From Actinomycetes bacterium (GTDB lineage: Bacteria > Actinomycetota > Thermoleophilia > Gaiellales > Gaiellaceae): DNA of 7,744 nucleotides. The notes beneath the pieces are model-generated. The model was given only the letters and a program-made list of their open reading frames with translations. It did no database searches and was not told the origin of the DNA. The stretch's first letter is position 1; every line of letters begins with the position of its first letter. This document shows positions 5,880-7,744 of the stretch, one piece after another. Location: positions 1 to 7,744 of the forward strand of contig JANXXF010000113.1 in assembly GCA_025350775.1 (NCBI GenBank), in the 5' to 3' direction. The position numbers and the translations under genes were made by a program.

Positions 5880-6863
5880 CTAGACGGTGGCGGTCTGCGC
5901 GGCGAGCACGAGCTCGGCGATCTGGATCGCGTTGAGCGCCGCGCCCTTGCGCAGGTTGTCGTTCGAGAGGAAGAGCGCCAGTCCGTTCGTTGCGGCCCGG
6001 TCGCGGCGGATGCGGCCGACGAGGATGTCGTCGCCGCCGGTGGCGTCCCGCGGTGTCGGGAACTCCGGCAGCTCGAGCACCTTGATCGACGCCGAGCCGC
6101 GCAGCAGCTCCGCGGCCTGCTCCGGCGTGATCTCGTCCTCGAACTCGGCCCAGATCGCCTCCGAGTGGCTGACGAGCACCGGGACGCGCACGCAGGTGGC
6201 GCTCACGGGCAGGCCGGGCAGCTCGAGGATCTTGCGGGTCTCGGCGCGGAGCTTCGACTCCTCGTCCGACTCGTCATCCTCCCACGACCAGTCCATCAGC
6301 AGGTTGTGGTCGGCGACGGGCTCGGCGCGCAGCTGCTCCATCCGCTGCCAGCCCGCGCCCGACACCGACTGGTACGTCGCGACGCGCACGCTCTTCAGGC
6401 CGGCCACGTCGTGGAGCGGCTTGAGCACGCAGGTCAGCGGGATCGTGCAGCAGTTCGGGTTGGCGGCGATGCGGTGGGTGCCGATCACCTCGAGGGCGCG
6501 GTTGCCGTTGACCTCGGGCACGACGAGCGGGTAGCCGTCGACGAGGCGGTAGGCCGACGACTTGTCGACGACGAACGCGCCGCCGGCGGCCGCATGCGGC
6601 ACGAGGGCGCGGCTCGCGGAGGTGCCGACCGAGAAGAGCGCGAGGTCGAGATCGCCGGCGGCGAGCACCTCGGGCGTGGCCTCCTCGATGGTCAGCGTGC
6701 GGTCGCCGTAGGCGATCGTCTTGCCCGCCGACCGCGCCGAGGCGAAGACACGCACGTTCTCGTAGCCGCGCTCGGCGAGGAGGCCGAGGGTGACGGCTCC
6801 GACTGCGCCCGTCGCACCGACGACGCCGATCCGGGGCCCGCTGGTGTGGAGTCCGTTCTGCAT
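5880..6863 (-). CDS. asd: Aspartate-semialdehyde dehydrogenase
   Basis: This enzyme reduces aspartyl phosphate to aspartate semialdehyde with NADPH, the branch point to lysine/diaminopimelate, threonine and methionine. The 327 residues are close to the family length. GVVGATGAVG (13-22) is the NADP-binding loop. C138 in NPNCCT is the catalytic cysteine; a second Cys stands where Ser or Thr is more usual. Q165 in YQSVSGAG and H233 in RVPVLVSHSEA are the substrate-binding Gln and general-base His. The segment around 186-204, where many homologues have AFNVIP, instead reads HNLLMDWSW followed by an acidic run (EDDESDEESK). I chose the ATG at 6863 because the Rossmann motif follows within 12 residues. 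The frame stays open upstream to 6935, but that part reads as low-complexity Pro/Ala/His sequence. A TACAAT hexamer lies just upstream and there is no Shine-Dalgarno. Confidence 0.94.
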   Translation of the reverse strand: MQNGLHTSGPRIGVVGATGAVGAVTLGLLAERGYENVRVFASARSAGKTIAYGDRTLTIEEATPEVLAAGDLDLALFSVGTSASRALVPHAAAGGAFVVDKSSAYRLVDGYPLVVPEVNGNRALEVIGTHRIAANPNCCTIPLTCVLKPLHDVAGLKSVRVATYQSVSGAGWQRMEQLRAEPVADHNLLMDWSWEDDESDEESKLRAETRKILELPGLPVSATCVRVPVLVSHSEAIWAEFEDEITPEQAAELLRGSASIKVLELPEFPTPRDATGGDDILVGRIRRDRAATNGLALFLSNDNLRKGAALNAIQIAELVLAAQTATV

Positions 6864-6872
6864 GACCGGTGA

Positions 6873-6878
6873 ATTGTA
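6873..6878 (-). promoter_or_regulatory. Candidate -10 element of asd
   Basis: The minus strand reads TACAAT (6878 down to 6873), five of six matches to TATAAT, in an otherwise very GC-rich gap. It ends 9 bases before the ATG at 6863, so the transcript would begin within about two bases of the start codon. No recognisable -35 was found at 16-19 bases. It indicates that asd can be transcribed independently of recR. Confidence 0.5.
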
Positions 6879-6925
6879 TGCAGAGGGCGCAGGGTGGCGG
6901 CGGGCAGGTGGGTGCGGGGCGGCCG

Positions 6926-6959
6926 GGGGCCGCACGCCCCGGTCGGCCTGTGGCCCGAC
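6926..6959 (-). terminator. Tandem GC hairpins just after recR
   Basis: Two stems lie side by side. In one, GTCGG (6942-6946) pairs with CCGAC (6955-6959), extended by CC/GG across one bulge, with a TGT loop. In the other, GGGGC (6926-6930) pairs with GCCCC (6936-6940) around a 5-base loop. They begin 7 bases after the recR stop and precede the asd -10 hexamer. There is no T-tract, so a factor-independent terminator of the classical kind is not shown. They could attenuate read-through into asd. Confidence 0.35.
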
Positions 6960-6966
6960 GCGCCCG

Positions 6967-7557
6967 CTACATCTCGCGGCGGCCCGAGAGGGCGCGGCCG
7001 AGCGTGACCTCGTCGGCGTACTCGAGGTCGCCGCCGACGGGCAGGCCGCTGGCCAGACGCGTCACGCGCGTGCGGTCGCGCAGCCGGTCGGCCAGGTAGT
7101 TGGCGGTCGCCTCGCCGGTCATGTTCGGGTTGGTGGCGAGCACGACCTCGGTGACGCCGCCGGCCCGCACTCGTTGGAGCAGCTCGTCGATGCGCAGGTC
7201 GCCGGGGTCGACGCCGTCGATCGGCGACAGAGAGCCGCCCAGCACGTGGTAGAGGCCGCGGAACTCGGCGGTGCGCTCGATCGAGATGACGTCCACCGGC
7301 TGCTCGACGACGCAGATCACGGTGCGGTCGCGCCGCGGGTCCTCGCAGATCGAGCACACCTCCTGCTCGGTCAGATTGCCGCACTCGCGGCAGAAGCGGA
7401 CGCGCTCTTTCACTTCACGGATCGCGTCGGCCAGGGCGAGCGCCTCCTCCTGCGAGCGTTGCAGCAGGTGGAACGTCAGCCGCTGCGCGGTGCGCGTGCC
7501 GATGCCGGGCAGCCGCGTGAGCTGCGCGATGAGATTGTCGACCGAGGGTGAGAGCAT
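6967..7557 (-). CDS. recR: Recombination mediator protein RecR
   Basis: RecR works with RecF and RecO to load RecA on gapped single-stranded DNA. The 196 residues match the family length (E. coli 201). The N-terminal helix-hairpin-helix reads LPGIGTRTAQRL (16-27). The zinc-binding motif is C56-x2-C59-x8-C68-x2-C71. A Toprim domain starts near residue 79 (VICVVEQPVD) with the conserved acidic E85. It continues through HVLGGSLSPIDGVDP (104-118) and ATNPNMTGEATA (141-152). GLPVGGDLEYAD (171-182) is the usual C-terminal signature. All expected motifs are intact. The ATG at 7557 gives the standard MLSPSVDNLIAQL start. I see neither a Shine-Dalgarno nor a close TANNNT before it, so it is probably transcribed from further upstream. 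Confidence 0.96.
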   Translation of the reverse strand: MLSPSVDNLIAQLTRLPGIGTRTAQRLTFHLLQRSQEEALALADAIREVKERVRFCRECGNLTEQEVCSICEDPRRDRTVICVVEQPVDVISIERTAEFRGLYHVLGGSLSPIDGVDPGDLRIDELLQRVRAGGVTEVVLATNPNMTGEATANYLADRLRDRTRVTRLASGLPVGGDLEYADEVTLGRALSGRREM

Positions 7558-7614
7558 CGCTGGAAGGGTGCCCGCGCGGGCGGACGTGGGTGGCCGGAGG
7601 GGGCGCCTGGGAGG

Positions 7615-7659
7615 GCGGCCGCCGCGGGGGACGACGCGCCGCGCGGAGCGGCCGCCGCG
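7615..7659. repeat. Two copies of a 12-base GC repeat upstream of recR
   Basis: GCGGCCGCCGCG occurs at 7615-7626 and at 7648-7659, in the gap between recR and the gene at the right edge. Each copy contains the palindrome GCGGCCGC. On the minus strand GAGCGG/CCGCTC can also pair soon after the stop codon of the edge gene, which could slow transcription there. In DNA this GC-rich the repeat may be chance. Confidence 0.35.
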
Positions 7660-7665
7660 CCCGCT

Positions 7666-7744
7666 CTACCTGCTCACGCCCGTCAGCCAGCGCGGCCAGT
7701 CCACGTAGGCGTCGTACTCGGCCTGCTCCGCTGCGGGCGCCCCG
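7666..7744 (-). CDS. C-terminal end of an unrecognised gene, runs off the right edge
   Basis: The last 25 codons and a TAG stop (7668-7666) are present on the minus strand. The fragment includes EYDAYVDWPRWLTGVSR. Almost every codon ends in G or C, as in the neighbouring genes, which supports real coding, but the piece is too short to identify. It does not look like the C-terminus of YbaB/EbfC, the usual neighbour upstream of recR. It lies 108 bases upstream of recR on the same strand and could share its transcript. Confidence 0.5.
   Translation of the reverse strand, partial: GAPAAEQAEYDAYVDWPRWLTGVSR

Noticed and set aside
5856..6872. Plus-strand open frame of about 338 codons
   Set aside because: It is the complement of asd, with shadow-like composition and no motif.
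6864..6935. N-terminal extension of asd to an ATG at 6935
   Set aside because: The extra 24 residues are Pro/Ala/His-rich and overlap the TACAAT hexamer, while the normal N-terminus follows ATG 6863.
1..7744. CRISPR array, mobile element, tRNA or rRNA, toxin-antitoxin or defence locus
   Set aside because: I found no regularly spaced long repeats, transposase or integrase motifs, terminal inverted repeats, RNA gene signatures or small paired toxin genes. The space is nearly filled by core genes.

Overview
This is a GC-rich window of ordinary chromosomal core metabolism from what looks like a high-GC actinobacterium. The signs are a GTP-type PEP carboxykinase of the mycobacterial kind, almost exclusive use of G/C in third codon positions, and several starts that look leaderless (a TANNNT hexamer just upstream of the start codon, with no Shine-Dalgarno). 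A deep-branching class such as Thermoleophilia is a guess from the look of the proteins. Nothing in the sequence settles it.

Layout from left to right. The 5' part of a PEP carboxykinase gene (pckG) runs leftward off the edge. A 236-base divergent intergenic region follows, holding a 7+7 inverted repeat and a 12-base-period repeat. A rightward operon then encodes a succinate dehydrogenase/fumarate reductase of the SdhABE type: flavoprotein sdhA, iron-sulfur sdhB, and a cysteine-rich subunit with two CCG domains (called sdhE here) in place of the usual haem b membrane anchors SdhC/SdhD. Seventeen bases later comes a membrane-anchored calcineurin-like metallophosphoesterase, then a GNAT-like acetyltransferase that appears to have its own leaderless promoter. 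From 5880 onward the genes are on the minus strand: aspartate-semialdehyde dehydrogenase (asd), the recombination mediator recR, and the last 25 codons of an unrecognised gene at the right edge.

How the genes work together. SdhABE would oxidise succinate (or reduce fumarate) in the cytoplasm and exchange electrons with the quinone pool. PEP carboxykinase draws oxaloacetate from the same cycle, so a shared control region between the two divergent units is plausible. asd makes the precursor of lysine, threonine, methionine and diaminopimelate. recR belongs to RecFOR repair. The genes from 4288 onward show no clear functional tie to SdhABE.

I see no mobile element, CRISPR array, rRNA or tRNA gene, toxin-antitoxin or defence locus. 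I do not think the window holds a wholly undescribed system. The points most worth a second look are the CCG-type SDH with its four-cysteine third cluster and long SdhB tail, the regulatory structure between pckG and sdhA, and the repeated leaderless-start pattern.
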